A stretch of DNA of 64,000 nt from Phycisphaerales bacterium (GTDB lineage Bacteria > Planctomycetota > Phycisphaerae > Phycisphaerales > SM1A02): the NCBI GenBank assembly GCA_029260575.1, contig JAJDDB010000028.1, forward strand, positions 45,497-109,496, written 5' to 3'. Positions within the stretch are counted from its first letter, which is position 1, and each line of letters starts with the position of its first letter. Position numbers and translations under genes: made by a program. The notes under the pieces were generated by a model. The model did not search any database. It was not told the origin of the DNA and worked only from the letters and a program-made list of their open reading frames with translations. This document shows, piece by piece, positions 44,132-53,232 of the stretch.

Positions 44132-45611
44132 TGTGAACCCTCCCGAAAAGCATGACCCATGCGGTCTTTGCCAGGATCTTCAGATCCATGCGCATTCCGG
44201 CACGACGCACGTACCGAATGTCGTACCGAATCCATTCCTGAAAATCCTGGCCGGGCTCACGGCGACGTTCCAGTTGCCATAAACCCGTAATCCCCGGGCG
44301 CACACTCAAACGAATGTCACGCCACGCAGGGCAGAATTGATTTTCGTCATCAGGACTCGGCCGCGGACCGACAAGACTCATTTGTCCAATCAGCACATTC
44401 AACAATTGCGGCAATTCATCGAGATGCGCCGGCCGAAGCAAACGCCCGACTCGTGTTACCCGTGGATCATTCTGAATGTACACCTGCGGTCCATCACAGG
44501 AGTTGTACGCATCAAGTTCCTGCGCAATCTCTTGCGCGTTCGGAATCATCGTGCGAAATTTCCAGCAGGTAAACAGCCGCCCGCCGCGCCCCTGCCGACG
44601 ATGACCGAAAAAGACGGGCCGGCCGTCTTCAAGAAGAATCAACACCGCAATCAGCGCCATCACCGGTGAAAGCACGAGCAATCCGATCGCGCTTGCCAGC
44701 ACATCGAGCACACGCTTGCACAGAAGATACGCAAGCCGTCGTGACTGCGGCAGCGATTGCTCGTTCGTGTTGACCTGATCTTCTTCCACTTCGGCAATCG
44801 GCTTCACCTCGATCGGCAGCCGATACACAGTCTCAGCATTGACGGCTGTAGACGTTGATCCATCAGCCATCCACGTCGGTCCGACCAGACATCTGCCGGC
44901 CCCGTTGAGGCGCGGCTGGTCATCGTGTAGTCCGAGCCACAGCGGACCGATGCGCACAGCACCCTGCGCAAGCGGCTGATCAACAGGTCCCCAGATTCCC
45001 GGTTCGAGTTCTTCAATGCCCGTAATAGCCTGGCCCGGATTCGGCCACCGCTGCACAAGATCATCGATCAACGCCTGCTCATCCTTCAAACGATCAATCG
45101 ACAGCACAGTGCCGGTGCAGCGCCAGTGATCAATGCGAGACCACGGCACCGCGCGGCGCACACGCACCCAGCCGCTGCGTCGTGTCGTTGCGTTCATCCA
45201 CAGCGCTGCCAATCGTCGACTTCGTGTCAGCACAATCTGCGTTGAACCCACATGCCGCGGTCGATACCGCCGACCTATGCGCTGCACCCACCCCTCCGCG
45301 TCAAGTTCGACGCGTTCGAAGTATCGATCATGTGATTCATCAACCACACGCAACCGCGTCGCAAGCGCGTTGTGCCAGGTCAGCCGGCTGGTCAGCGTAC
45401 TCAACGAAAACAGCACCATCTGCTGCGGATCGATCAGCAGGTATAACTCCGCTGCCCGCTGGATCGGCTGCTTTGTCCCCCACCGAACACACTGCACACC
45501 ACGTGCATGCCAATAGGCATCATGCAATTCGCGCGCGCTCAGAGCCCACAGGCGCGGTTCAGCACGAGTAGCACCTGCTCGCTGATCGTGTTGGGCAGCT
45601 ATCTGCACCAT
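44118..45611 (-). CDS. Polyprenyl-phosphate sugar-1-phosphate transferase
   Basis: The protein is 497 aa. The C-terminal 200 residues form the bacterial sugar transferase domain: [18 protein letters not shown] (membrane re-entrant helix), [59 protein letters not shown]. The enzyme loads the first sugar phosphate onto undecaprenyl phosphate, starting repeat-unit synthesis. The N-terminal 290 residues are soluble-looking and unassigned (they contain [19 protein letters not shown] and a possible acyl- or sugar-binding region), unlike the four-helix N-terminus of WbaP/WcaJ-type enzymes. It lies downstream of the Wzz/BY-kinase gene. Confidence 0.9.
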   Translation of the reverse strand: MVQIAAQHDQRAGATRAEPRLWALSARELHDAYWHARGVQCVRWGTKQPIQRAAELYLLIDPQQMVLFSLSTLTSRLTWHNALATRLRVVDESHDRYFERVELDAEGWVQRIGRRYRPRHVGSTQIVLTRSRRLAALWMNATTRRSGWVRVRRAVPWSRIDHWRCTGTVLSIDRLKDEQALIDDLVQRWPNPGQAITGIEELEPGIWGPVDQPLAQGAVRIGPLWLGLHDDQPRLNGAGRCLVGPTWMADGSTSTAVNAETVYRLPIEVKPIAEVEEDQVNTNEQSLPQSRRLAYLLCKRVLDVLASAIGLLVLSPVMALIAVLILLEDGRPVFFGHRRQGRGGRLFTCWKFRTMIPNAQEIAQELDAYNSCDGPQVYIQNDPRVTRVGRLLRPAHLDELPQLLNVLIGQMSLVGPRPSPDDENQFCPAWRDIRLSVRPGITGLWQLERRREPGQDFQEWIRYDIRYVRRAGMRMDLKILAKTAWVMLFGRVHSAVQ

Positions 45612-45624
45612 GCGTCAAGGCCTC

Positions 45625-47925
45625 TCAGAACTGTGCCGGATCGTGACCCGATTCACGCGCAGGACCTGTCGACTCGTCCTGACGCGAGGTCGATTCCATC
45701 GCCAATACCAGTGCGTTTCGCTCATGCGTGGATGTGCGCGACAACGCAGGCGACGGTACGCCATTGGAGTCGCCGTGCGCACGTGCTTCCGCATCCGCCA
45801 GCGACGCTTCGGATACATACCGATAAGTATCCGAACGGCCAGCGTAATTCAGAACCATACCGATGCACCGTGCACCTACCGCATCCAGCTTGTTCACGCA
45901 CTCTTCCAGCCGGGTTCGACTGCGACCTCGCCGTACCGTCAGCAACACACCATCAGCCGCAGCCGAAACGGGTGTACTTTCCAGCGAACCCAGCAGCGGG
46001 CCCGTATCCACAATGATCAACTCATATTGCTGTTTCAGTTCATCAAACAACTTCTGCAACTCGCGCCTGCGAATGTTCTCCGGCCCGAATCGACCGTCCA
46101 TACCCGCTGGCAGCGCGCTCAACCCGCCAACCGAAAGCGTCTTCACGCTACCGTTAATTTCACCGCTTGCGATCGACTCCTTCAAACCGCTTTCACCAAC
46201 CAGGCCCAGTTGTCTTGTCAGGCTTCGCCCGACCAAATCGCAATCCACAAGCACTGTGCGATAGCCCGCTGCCGCGTATGACCAACCCAGCGCCAAAACA
46301 ATGCTCGTCTTGCCATCGCCCTGGAACGGACTGCTCACAGCCAGCACATATCCGTCTGCCGGATCGCGCAACGCCTCAATCTGATTGCGAATCTGGTGTA
46401 CGCAATGCGATGCCACCTCACGACTCTCATCATCAGAATCGGATTTATCCAACACGGGCAACACACCCAGGCACGGCGGCGTCATCACACCCGATGCAGT
46501 CGGCCGCAACTGTGCTGTGCCGTACGTACGACGATCCACCGTTCCCAGCACGAAGAATGCACCCACTGTTCCAAACAGCGCGAATCCGAAGCCGAAGATT
46601 GCCTGCTTCTTGCGGCTGTCCGCAAACACCTCAAGCGGTTTAGTCGCTTCCTGCGCGATTGAAATTCGCCCGGTGATCGACTGACTCTCCAGTTCCAGCG
46701 AAGTAATACGATGAAGCGTTTTGTCCAGTTCATCCTGCACACGTTGCCGTTCCAGAGCCTTGTCATCAAGCGTCTTGATATCTGCAGTGATCTGCTGCAC
46801 TTCCGACCGCAGCTTGTTCATGTCTGACTCGATCACGCCGACTTCTTCGCGAATCCGCTCAGGCGACATCGTCCCCCATGAGCGATACGCCATTGCCATC
46901 GATCCAGTCTGCTCCATCGCAGCCATCGTCCGCTGCAATTGTCTGCGAAACAGCAGATCCGCGTTCTCTGCATTTTCCTGCGCGCGGCCGTACATCGATG
47001 TACCCCTGCGATAGCGCAGCGAAATCGATTCAAATTCCGCCATGCGCTGCGCGCGTGTCTCGTACTGCATTTTGAGCTTGGGATCGTACGTCAGAAGCTC
47101 CTGCAACTGCCGTGGATCAATCTGCAGAATCGATTCCGTAGAACGCTCTTCCCCCGCCTCGATCCGGCGGAGCTCGCGCTTGCCTGCTGCCAACTGCCCA
47201 TCGAGATTCTCGATGGAGCGCAGCTTTGCCTGATGCAGTTCGTTCAGGTCCGTGGATGCGTATCGATTAATGATCTGCTGCGAATCCAGGTGAATCGATC
47301 GCTTTTCACGCTCGAGCTGCACCTGAAAATCCTTCAATCGCTCCAGCTTGCTGTTGAGCTGATCGCCCCCGGTGCGACCGTAGATGTCAAAATAGGTGTC
47401 CATCACCGCATCAGTCACGAGTTGTGCGAGTTCCGGATCTTCAGTCTCATATCGAACGTGAATCATCTGGCTGCTTGCATCAGCATCGACAACGAGATTC
47501 CGTTCCATGTCGCGCACAGCTGTGGCGCTCTTGGCCCATTCAGTGGCTTTCAGATCCGTGTCGTTGAGCGCATTTTGCAGGTTACGCCGTTGCAGAATAA
47601 GAATGCGCTGCGTCTGCACAAACTTTTCGTAAAACAACGGAACGTGTTCCGGCGTCTCTTCACGAATAATGATCGCTGTCGGTTCAATACGGATCGATCC
47701 CGAACTCTGATACGTTTGCGTTCCGCTGATCCATCCGACCAGCGCGCACACAATGCTCAGCGGCACAGCAATCAGCACCATGAGCTTCCAACGACCGCCG
47801 AAGCGATCGCGAAGAATATCCACCAGTGATTCGCGCGGCGGCTCGGAGAACGACAATTCATCGTTCCCGCCGTACATCGGCATCACATCTGCGGTCCGTC
47901 TGATCTGATGAATATTATCGGCCAC
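45625..47925 (-). CDS. Wzz chain-length determinant fused to BY-kinase-type ATPase
   Basis: This 766-aa protein has a GTG start with AAGGAG 6 nt before. Wzz domain: first helix about 50-70 (LMVLIAVPLSIVCALVGWISG), a long periplasmic coiled coil (about 160-440, including the GNVR-like region), second helix about 455-478. Then the cytoplasmic P-loop ATPase with Walker A FQGDGKTS (about 540), A' VLVDCDLVGRSLTRQLGL and B LIIVDTGPLLGS. It controls polymer length and export. The C-terminal tail lacks the Tyr cluster that BY-kinases autophosphorylate (no Tyr in the last 40 residues), so regulation by tyrosine phosphorylation may be absent or different. Confidence 0.92.
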   Translation of the reverse strand: MADNIHQIRRTADVMPMYGGNDELSFSEPPRESLVDILRDRFGGRWKLMVLIAVPLSIVCALVGWISGTQTYQSSGSIRIEPTAIIIREETPEHVPLFYEKFVQTQRILILQRRNLQNALNDTDLKATEWAKSATAVRDMERNLVVDADASSQMIHVRYETEDPELAQLVTDAVMDTYFDIYGRTGGDQLNSKLERLKDFQVQLEREKRSIHLDSQQIINRYASTDLNELHQAKLRSIENLDGQLAAGKRELRRIEAGEERSTESILQIDPRQLQELLTYDPKLKMQYETRAQRMAEFESISLRYRRGTSMYGRAQENAENADLLFRRQLQRTMAAMEQTGSMAMAYRSWGTMSPERIREEVGVIESDMNKLRSEVQQITADIKTLDDKALERQRVQDELDKTLHRITSLELESQSITGRISIAQEATKPLEVFADSRKKQAIFGFGFALFGTVGAFFVLGTVDRRTYGTAQLRPTASGVMTPPCLGVLPVLDKSDSDDESREVASHCVHQIRNQIEALRDPADGYVLAVSSPFQGDGKTSIVLALGWSYAAAGYRTVLVDCDLVGRSLTRQLGLVGESGLKESIASGEINGSVKTLSVGGLSALPAGMDGRFGPENIRRRELQKLFDELKQQYELIIVDTGPLLGSLESTPVSAAADGVLLTVRRGRSRTRLEECVNKLDAVGARCIGMVLNYAGRSDTYRYVSEASLADAEARAHGDSNGVPSPALSRTSTHERNALVLAMESTSRQDESTGPARESGHDPAQF

Positions 47926-48634
47926 TGTTCGCTCCTTGTCCCACGCCGAGGGACTCCAACAGTTCCGGCATGCCGGTCAACAACTCTTGTGCCGCCGCCG
48001 TCGCCTCGTCATACGAAATCGAAGCGCTTGCAATCAACTGCAATTGCGCAACGCCCTGCACTGAGACGGCCAGACGCTCGGATTGTTCGTTTATATCGTC
48101 GATATCGCGCGTCACCGTTCCATCGGGAAGCACAAACGCGTTGAAGATACGTATCTCATCTTCCGCGCCATTCTCATTCATCCGACGAAACCGATACTGC
48201 CGGACCGGTAATACCTGCCCCGCAACAGTCAGTTCCGCATACACGTTCTCCCGTACCGGCATATCAAGCCAGCCCGAACTCGGATAACACACCGGCGGGT
48301 AATGTCCGATCATGTCGCGCGCATCACCGCAGTGCACCACCAGCACATGCATACGCGGCCGACCGACCTGGCTGTATGTTCGGCTGAGCATCGCATTGGG
48401 CCGCAGCAACTTCTGCGCCTCAGGCGGCACAGGCGCATCCTCGCCGATCCACCCTTCAATCAGAAACGGCACCGAAGCCATTGTCTGGGCGATCTCCGCT
48501 TTGCGGGCTACCGCCTGCTCATCAGGTTTCACGCGCACCGGCAGCGCAAAGCCCATCGTGACGACAATCAATATCGTCAGCCACGGAGCTGCCAACCCGC
48601 CACGTCGATACAGTTGGATGGTGCGCTCGTTCAT
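47915..48634 (-). CDS. EpsI-like exosortase-associated protein
   Basis: The protein is 239 aa. One N-terminal helix (about 15-31, PWLTILIVVTMGFALPV), then the EpsI/DUF3485 domain with GDARDMIGHYPPVCYPSSGW, matching the family signature around H-x-PxxC-x-P-x-x-G-W. EpsI is regularly coded with exosortases in exopolysaccharide loci, often fused to them; its role is unknown. The start ATGA overlaps the exosortase stop, and its own end overlaps the Wzz gene by 11 bp, so the three are translationally coupled. Confidence 0.88.
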   Translation of the reverse strand: MNERTIQLYRRGGLAAPWLTILIVVTMGFALPVRVKPDEQAVARKAEIAQTMASVPFLIEGWIGEDAPVPPEAQKLLRPNAMLSRTYSQVGRPRMHVLVVHCGDARDMIGHYPPVCYPSSGWLDMPVRENVYAELTVAGQVLPVRQYRFRRMNENGAEDEIRIFNAFVLPDGTVTRDIDDINEQSERLAVSVQGVAQLQLIASASISYDEATAAAQELLTGMPELLESLGVGQGANSGR

Positions 48635-49503
48635 TGGCTCGCCAATCGGAAACTCGTCACCGGGAATTCAAGCCAGCGCACCGTGCGCAGGATTCCAAGC
48701 AGCATCAACAGCGCCACCGGAAGCATCACCCAACCGGATAGATCGTGAAACCGCTCTGCAATTTCCACCTCGCCGTATCCGAAGATCAAACTCGTCGGCA
48801 CCAGTCGAATCACGTTACAGACGATCGCAATAATCGGACTCAAAACCAGCAGCAACATCCGCGTTGACAGCTTGAGCGGTGTACCGAACGCAAACGCATA
48901 CACCACCAAAGTCAACGCAAACACCATGCGCATGCCGTTGCATGCCTCGCCGACCGCAACCTGCTCGCCGTTTATGACAATCACGTTACCGCTCTTGACT
49001 GCGGACACGCCGATCAGTTCCAGCATCGCATGCGTCACGCTTGTTGCGAGTTCCTGCATCGGATAGGCAATGCGATGTCGAATTTCCCCGGGCACCGGCA
49101 ACATGAATAGTAGCACCACAAACACCGGTGCAAACAGATGCAGCGGCGTACTGCCGGTCAACGTCAGGACCGCCCCAACCACTGTCAACACCGCCCCACC
49201 ATGCCAGGCTATCTGTGTGCCGCTATCAAAGCCCCACCAGCACACAAGCCACCCCGCACCAACAACAACAGGCCCCAGCAGGGAATACCGCACGGTCGTA
49301 TACCGCAGTCGCGACCGGCGCAGCCACAGCAGATACAGCGCAACAAGCGGCGCGAGAAAGATGTGCGATTGTTCTTCATCGCGCAGTCCGATGGAGAACA
49401 TGTCCCACAGCGGCTGTCGAACGAACCATGCGCACAGGCCAACCAGCGCCGCAAGCAGCGCAAAGTCATGTGCCTTCCAGGATCGTCGACTGCGTATCTT
49501 CAC
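48631..49503 (-). CDS. Exosortase
   Basis: This 290-aa integral membrane protein has about eight helices. The catalytic triad is visible: Cys188 in GEACNGMRM, Arg233 in CNVIRLVPTS and His253 in ERFHDLSGW; EEQSHIFLAPLVALYLLW and LPVPGEIRHRI are further family marks. It is the transpeptidase-like protease that cuts PEP-CTERM proteins after transport and probably passes them to a new anchor or the matrix. Two plausible substrates are encoded in this window (781-1650 and 36999-37712). I do not assign it to a numbered exosortase type. Confidence 0.93.
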   Translation of the reverse strand: MKIRSRRSWKAHDFALLAALVGLCAWFVRQPLWDMFSIGLRDEEQSHIFLAPLVALYLLWLRRSRLRYTTVRYSLLGPVVVGAGWLVCWWGFDSGTQIAWHGGAVLTVVGAVLTLTGSTPLHLFAPVFVVLLFMLPVPGEIRHRIAYPMQELATSVTHAMLELIGVSAVKSGNVIVINGEQVAVGEACNGMRMVFALTLVVYAFAFGTPLKLSTRMLLLVLSPIIAIVCNVIRLVPTSLIFGYGEVEIAERFHDLSGWVMLPVALLMLLGILRTVRWLEFPVTSFRLASQ

Positions 49504-49528
49504 TCGTCCTCCCTGTCGAGAATCAGGT

Positions 49529-50485
49529 TCACGCTGCTGACGTGGAACCGGACTCCGAAATGATCACCTGAAGCATGTCATCCGCTGCGCCGCGGGGCGA
49601 AGGCAGAACATCATGCACAACCTGACTGCGCGGCTTCACACGCACGCGCGGCCCCACCACAGAGCGGCTGACCACCGCGCCGCCGCCCACAACCGCGCCG
49701 CTGAGCACCACCGAATCATGGATCACTGCGCCGTCTTCAATCGTCGCGCCCGGTTCAATCACGCAGAACCCATCAAGGGTCGCTGATGGCGAAACATCTG
49801 CAAGCGCCGCAACGCGACGTGTGAACGATTCTGTTTCGCCCTTGATGCGCAAACTCGCACGGACGGCTGCAAGATAACTGTCAAGATCGCGAAGACGTTG
49901 CACACGCTCGGAGACCGGCTGCGCGATGACTTTCAAACCGCGCTCGTTCAGGATCGGAAGCAATTGTTCTTTCAGATCGCAGTACCCGATCCTTGAAACG
50001 CCGTCGAAAGCTTCAATGCGAAAGGCGTACACACCCGCAGGCTCGCCGCGCTCGGTGATTCCCACCACGCCGATTGTGTCATCGGACATTGCCTCCAGCA
50101 TGGGCTGCAAGGATCGTGGCGGATGGCAATGCGCTTCACAGACAACGACAATCTCTGTCGTTTGACGATCGCGCGTCAGATCATGAAGCAGTCCGGCAAC
50201 GCCCCGCCACGCACCGGGTTCACGAATCACGTCTATGGCAGGTCCGTCGGTGTGGCCGCTTTGTGACTTGACCAGCGCGCTCACCTGTTTGAGTTCAGCC
50301 GGGCTTTTCACAACCAGACGCACGTTTTGGTTGCGATCGAGCTGGCCGAGCACCCGCCGCCAGGCGTCGAGCATCGAACCGGTCCTGCCGATTGGCAGGC
50401 ACAGCATCGGCACACCGAGCGCCTCCTGAAAAGGCGTCGGCAAAATCGTCCCGGCCAGCATGATTGAGCTGACGTGCTGCTGCAT
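49529..50485 (-). CDS. Nucleotidyltransferase-like protein with left-handed beta-helix C-terminus
   Basis: This 318-aa protein has AGGAG 4 nt before its ATG. The N-terminal 230 residues resemble a sugar-nucleotidyltransferase fold (MLAGTILPTPFQEALGVPMLCLPIGRTGSMLDAW...) but the usual signature GGxGTRL is absent. The C-terminus has hexapeptide-like repeats (VSPSATLDGFCVIEPGATIEDGAVIHDSVVLSGAVVGGGAVVSRSVVG). It resembles mannose-1-phosphate guanylyltransferase/GlmU-like proteins but lacks the key glycine-rich loop, so it may bind NDP-sugar without making it. Confidence 0.75.
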   Translation of the reverse strand: MQQHVSSIMLAGTILPTPFQEALGVPMLCLPIGRTGSMLDAWRRVLGQLDRNQNVRLVVKSPAELKQVSALVKSQSGHTDGPAIDVIREPGAWRGVAGLLHDLTRDRQTTEIVVVCEAHCHPPRSLQPMLEAMSDDTIGVVGITERGEPAGVYAFRIEAFDGVSRIGYCDLKEQLLPILNERGLKVIAQPVSERVQRLRDLDSYLAAVRASLRIKGETESFTRRVAALADVSPSATLDGFCVIEPGATIEDGAVIHDSVVLSGAVVGGGAVVSRSVVGPRVRVKPRSQVVHDVLPSPRGAADDMLQVIISESGSTSAA

Positions 50486-50530
50486 CTTTCTCCTGCAATC
50501 CCTCGTGCGCGAGTCCCACCACGCGCTTTG

Positions 50531-51082
50531 TTATCCGTGTCGGACGCCCCATGGGAATCCGTCAATACTGCTATGCGATCGACGCTGCTCATCCGGTGCT
50601 TCCGGGTTGTACGCATGTGTCACGTAATACAAAAGACCCGCTGACGTCGGACCAACTGCAGTAGCTCCATGCCACAGCGGCGGCGGAATGATCAGCACGC
50701 CCGGTTTGTGTTCACCCATGACCTGCACCCACGCCCGGCCGTCATCTTCACGAAACACGCCTGCCTTGAGTTGACCCGTAACACACGTCCAATAATCCGT
50801 CTGCAAGCGATGACGATGCCACGCTTTGATTGCGCCTGGATACTGCACTGAAAAGTTGACCTGACCTTGTTCGCGCAGCACGCCGGTCATCAGATTCATC
50901 AATGACCACCCGCGATCATCAGCATGCACGTGTACCGGCACAAACACCGGCTCGAGTTGATCCGCTGCACGCTCTGCTGCTTCACTGAACGAACCATGAA
51001 ACGAACACGGCGCACTGAGTTTCGTGACGCGATCGTGCTGCCCATCATCTGCGGTAGGCGCGTGTGCTGTGGCTGTTGTCAT
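50531..51082 (-). CDS. RmlC-like cupin (dTDP-4-keto-6-deoxysugar epimerase family)
   Basis: This 183-aa protein has the central cupin with VNFSVQYPGAIKAWHRHRLQTDYWTCVTGQLKAGVF (AWHRHR...D is the RmlC-like active-site His region) and GVLIIPPPLWHGATAVGP. It may epimerise the RmlB product, giving a dTDP-rhamnose route together with rmlA and rmlB, although no rmlD (reductase) is seen here. It is the first gene of the nine-gene exopolysaccharide/exosortase operon. The N-terminal 30 residues (Thr/Ala/His-rich) are not part of the fold. Confidence 0.8.
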   Translation of the reverse strand: MTTATAHAPTADDGQHDRVTKLSAPCSFHGSFSEAAERAADQLEPVFVPVHVHADDRGWSLMNLMTGVLREQGQVNFSVQYPGAIKAWHRHRLQTDYWTCVTGQLKAGVFREDDGRAWVQVMGEHKPGVLIIPPPLWHGATAVGPTSAGLLYYVTHAYNPEAPDEQRRSHSSIDGFPWGVRHG

Positions 51083-51472
51083 ACCAAACCTACCCCTCTG
51101 CCGGTACTCTTCTCAAACCGCCAATTGACAGCGCGGAAGCGGCTTTGACGCACGATGCGCCACAACCCGCTGGTCACACGATCAACATCGGCTCCTGTCA
51201 GAGAGGTCCGGAGCGGAACCGAAAGAACCCACCGCATGCGGGCCACTGCTGAGCCTGTTGAAAGGCCGCATAACCAGCACAGTTCCCACGACTTGCATAT
51301 CCTACCTCCCCGCGAACCACGCTGACAAGCCTCACCTGCCCCAATTCGCAACGCTGCCCCGATTCTCTACCCGAACCGCCACCGCAATCGGCTCCGATTC
51401 CAAGCGTTAGCCAGTCGCCGCTACAGAATCACGCGGCCGAACGACCTATATTCACACTCGTAATTTGCAGTC
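51083..51472. other. Intergenic region upstream of EPS operon
   Basis: About 390 bases lie between the divergent EPS operon and the gene at 51500. The operon promoter must lie here but no clear -35/-10 pair or riboswitch was recognised. Only short frames without RBS are present. Confidence 0.35.
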
Positions 51473-51499
51473 ATGTTCCACAACAGGGAATTGAACTCA

Positions 51500-52543
51500 A
51501 TGTCCACGATGAAGATGACCCCATTTCAGTTGATAGGAATGATCCTCTGCCGAGGCGTGGTGCCTCTTTGGGTGCTTACCGGCGCGATCTTCAAACTCAC
51601 CGAAAAGTCGCCGCGACTGCTTCCGGAAAGTATCTGGTCCACTGCCGCTGATTTCGGCATTAACCTCTATGTGTTGCTGGCGGTCCTGATCGCAATCGAA
51701 TTCGCGATTGTCGGCGTGATGTTCTTCATCCCCAGACTTGCCCGCGCAGCTGCGATCTTTATGCTTGCGGTCTTCTGCATCGTCCTGATTGTTGAAATGC
51801 TTCGCGGCTCAACAAGCTGCGGCTGCCTCGGCGGCGCATCTCCACCCCCCTGGTTGATGCTCATCATTGACGGCGCATTGCTGCTCGGCGTCGTGCTCTT
51901 CGCGCCGCCTCGCCCCAAAGAACCGGAGGTTCTCCCACCGAAGAACATGGCAGTCGCCGCCATCTGGACTGCCGCAACCCTGGCTGTGACCGCCGCAATG
52001 ATTCTTCCGGAAACCCGCGCCAATGAGCAAGTTGTCGCTACGAAACTGCCGCAAAACGGTATAGAGGCAGATCCTGACAAAACCGATCCGGATGCCAACA
52101 ACACAACGCCACCCACGCAGCGCACAACATCCATCCCAAGCCTTGTCACCGTCAAACCCGCAAACTGGATCGACAAAAAGTGGACCGATGTGGAGTTTTC
52201 AAAATACGCGCAAGGGTGGCCGGCGGATATTGCGGACGGCCGCAAGTACATCATCTTCTACAGCCGTTCATGCGATCACTGTCAGGCGCTGTTGAACTAT
52301 TTCTTCTATGACCCGCCTGCTGACACCATCATCGTCGCCGTCCCCGAAACCAAGTCCGGCTTCGATGTGGAAAACGAATTGCCCATGCAGTGTGCAAACT
52401 GCATCGAACTTGAACTGCCGGTCGGCACGGAGTGGTTCCTCACACCCCCATTGGTCGTCGCACTCGAAGATGGCATCGTCAAATGCGCCGCAGAAGGCGT
52501 CGACGGCGAATCCGACGAACCCGAATGCCTCCTCTGGCACTGA
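51500..52543 (+). CDS. MauE/DoxX-like membrane protein with thioredoxin-like domain
   Basis: About 347 aa from ATG 51500 (an in-frame start at 51473 is possible). The N-terminal part has four helices with STSCGCLGG in the third loop, as in MauE-type and DoxX-like membrane proteins. The C-terminal half (about 230-347) looks like a thioredoxin fold: KYIIFYSRSCDHCQALL with a C-x-x-C active site. MauE-like proteins assist cytochrome and disulfide maturation. The fusion suggests membrane-coupled disulfide or reductase function. The link between the halves is a Pro/Thr/Asp-rich segment. Confidence 0.75.
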   Translation: MSTMKMTPFQLIGMILCRGVVPLWVLTGAIFKLTEKSPRLLPESIWSTAADFGINLYVLLAVLIAIEFAIVGVMFFIPRLARAAAIFMLAVFCIVLIVEMLRGSTSCGCLGGASPPPWLMLIIDGALLLGVVLFAPPRPKEPEVLPPKNMAVAAIWTAATLAVTAAMILPETRANEQVVATKLPQNGIEADPDKTDPDANNTTPPTQRTTSIPSLVTVKPANWIDKKWTDVEFSKYAQGWPADIADGRKYIIFYSRSCDHCQALLNYFFYDPPADTIIVAVPETKSGFDVENELPMQCANCIELELPVGTEWFLTPPLVVALEDGIVKCAAEGVDGESDEPECLLWH

Positions 52544-52745
52544 ACCGCGGTGCGGCACCATGAAACTGACGTTTCCCGAACAACGGCTTGAATCGCCACT
52601 CGGGCCGCAAAAGGCGGTTCGCATGTACCGTTGTCACTACATGGCGAAACGGCGCAATGCCGGGAAACCTCGTCGTAATGGAACTTCACTTCATCGCATG
52701 ATTTTTGCTTGGGATTAGTCGACCTTGTGCTACCCTTAGCAGATT

Positions 52746-53063
52746 GTGATCAGTCACGTTGAATCAGTGCATCATCGGCTGCTGAAACGGCGCTGCGTCG
52801 CCTGCGGGTTGGATGACGGCCCGCTCGGACTGCCCCGGTTCGAACATTGTCCGCGCTGCGGCTGCGACTTCGCCGAGCGCCCCCCACGAAGCTACGCAGA
52901 GATGGAAGGGCTTGTCGGCCAACCCGTCACGCTCGACGCGCCGGATCACGTGCAATACCGTCAGCAGCGCCTGCGACACAAGTGGATCGCATTTGCGGTT
53001 TTCGGCGCTGTCCTGGTCATGTCACTGCTCTATCTCACCGCCGCTGTGCTCAATCCCGTCTGA
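52746..53063 (+). CDS. Small zinc-ribbon membrane protein
   Basis: This 105-aa protein (GTG start) has CVAC (about residue 17) and CPRCGC (about 35), a zinc-ribbon pair, and one C-terminal helix (WIAFAVFGAVLVMSLLYLTAAVL). Function unknown. It lies between the MauE-like gene and the M20 peptidase, with about 200 bp before it. Confidence 0.65.
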   Translation: MISHVESVHHRLLKRRCVACGLDDGPLGLPRFEHCPRCGCDFAERPPRSYAEMEGLVGQPVTLDAPDHVQYRQQRLRHKWIAFAVFGAVLVMSLLYLTAAVLNPV

Positions 53064-53232
53064 CGCCGCATGCGCCGCATGCGTACACATTTTCACCAAA
53101 GCCCAGCATCTAGCAGATGCTGCAAACGCACGCTGTATTACACAAACACGTCCACCTGCTAGCATGACCGCACCGCGCGACAATCGCGCGCAACCAACCA
53201 CCGCGCGTAACTAACATCGCAGGACAAACACA

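Noticed and set aside
52560..52718. 52-codon frame MKLTFPEQRLESPLGPQKAV... after the MauE-like gene
   Set aside because: Basic, no SD, no recognised family; too little to call a gene, though not excluded.
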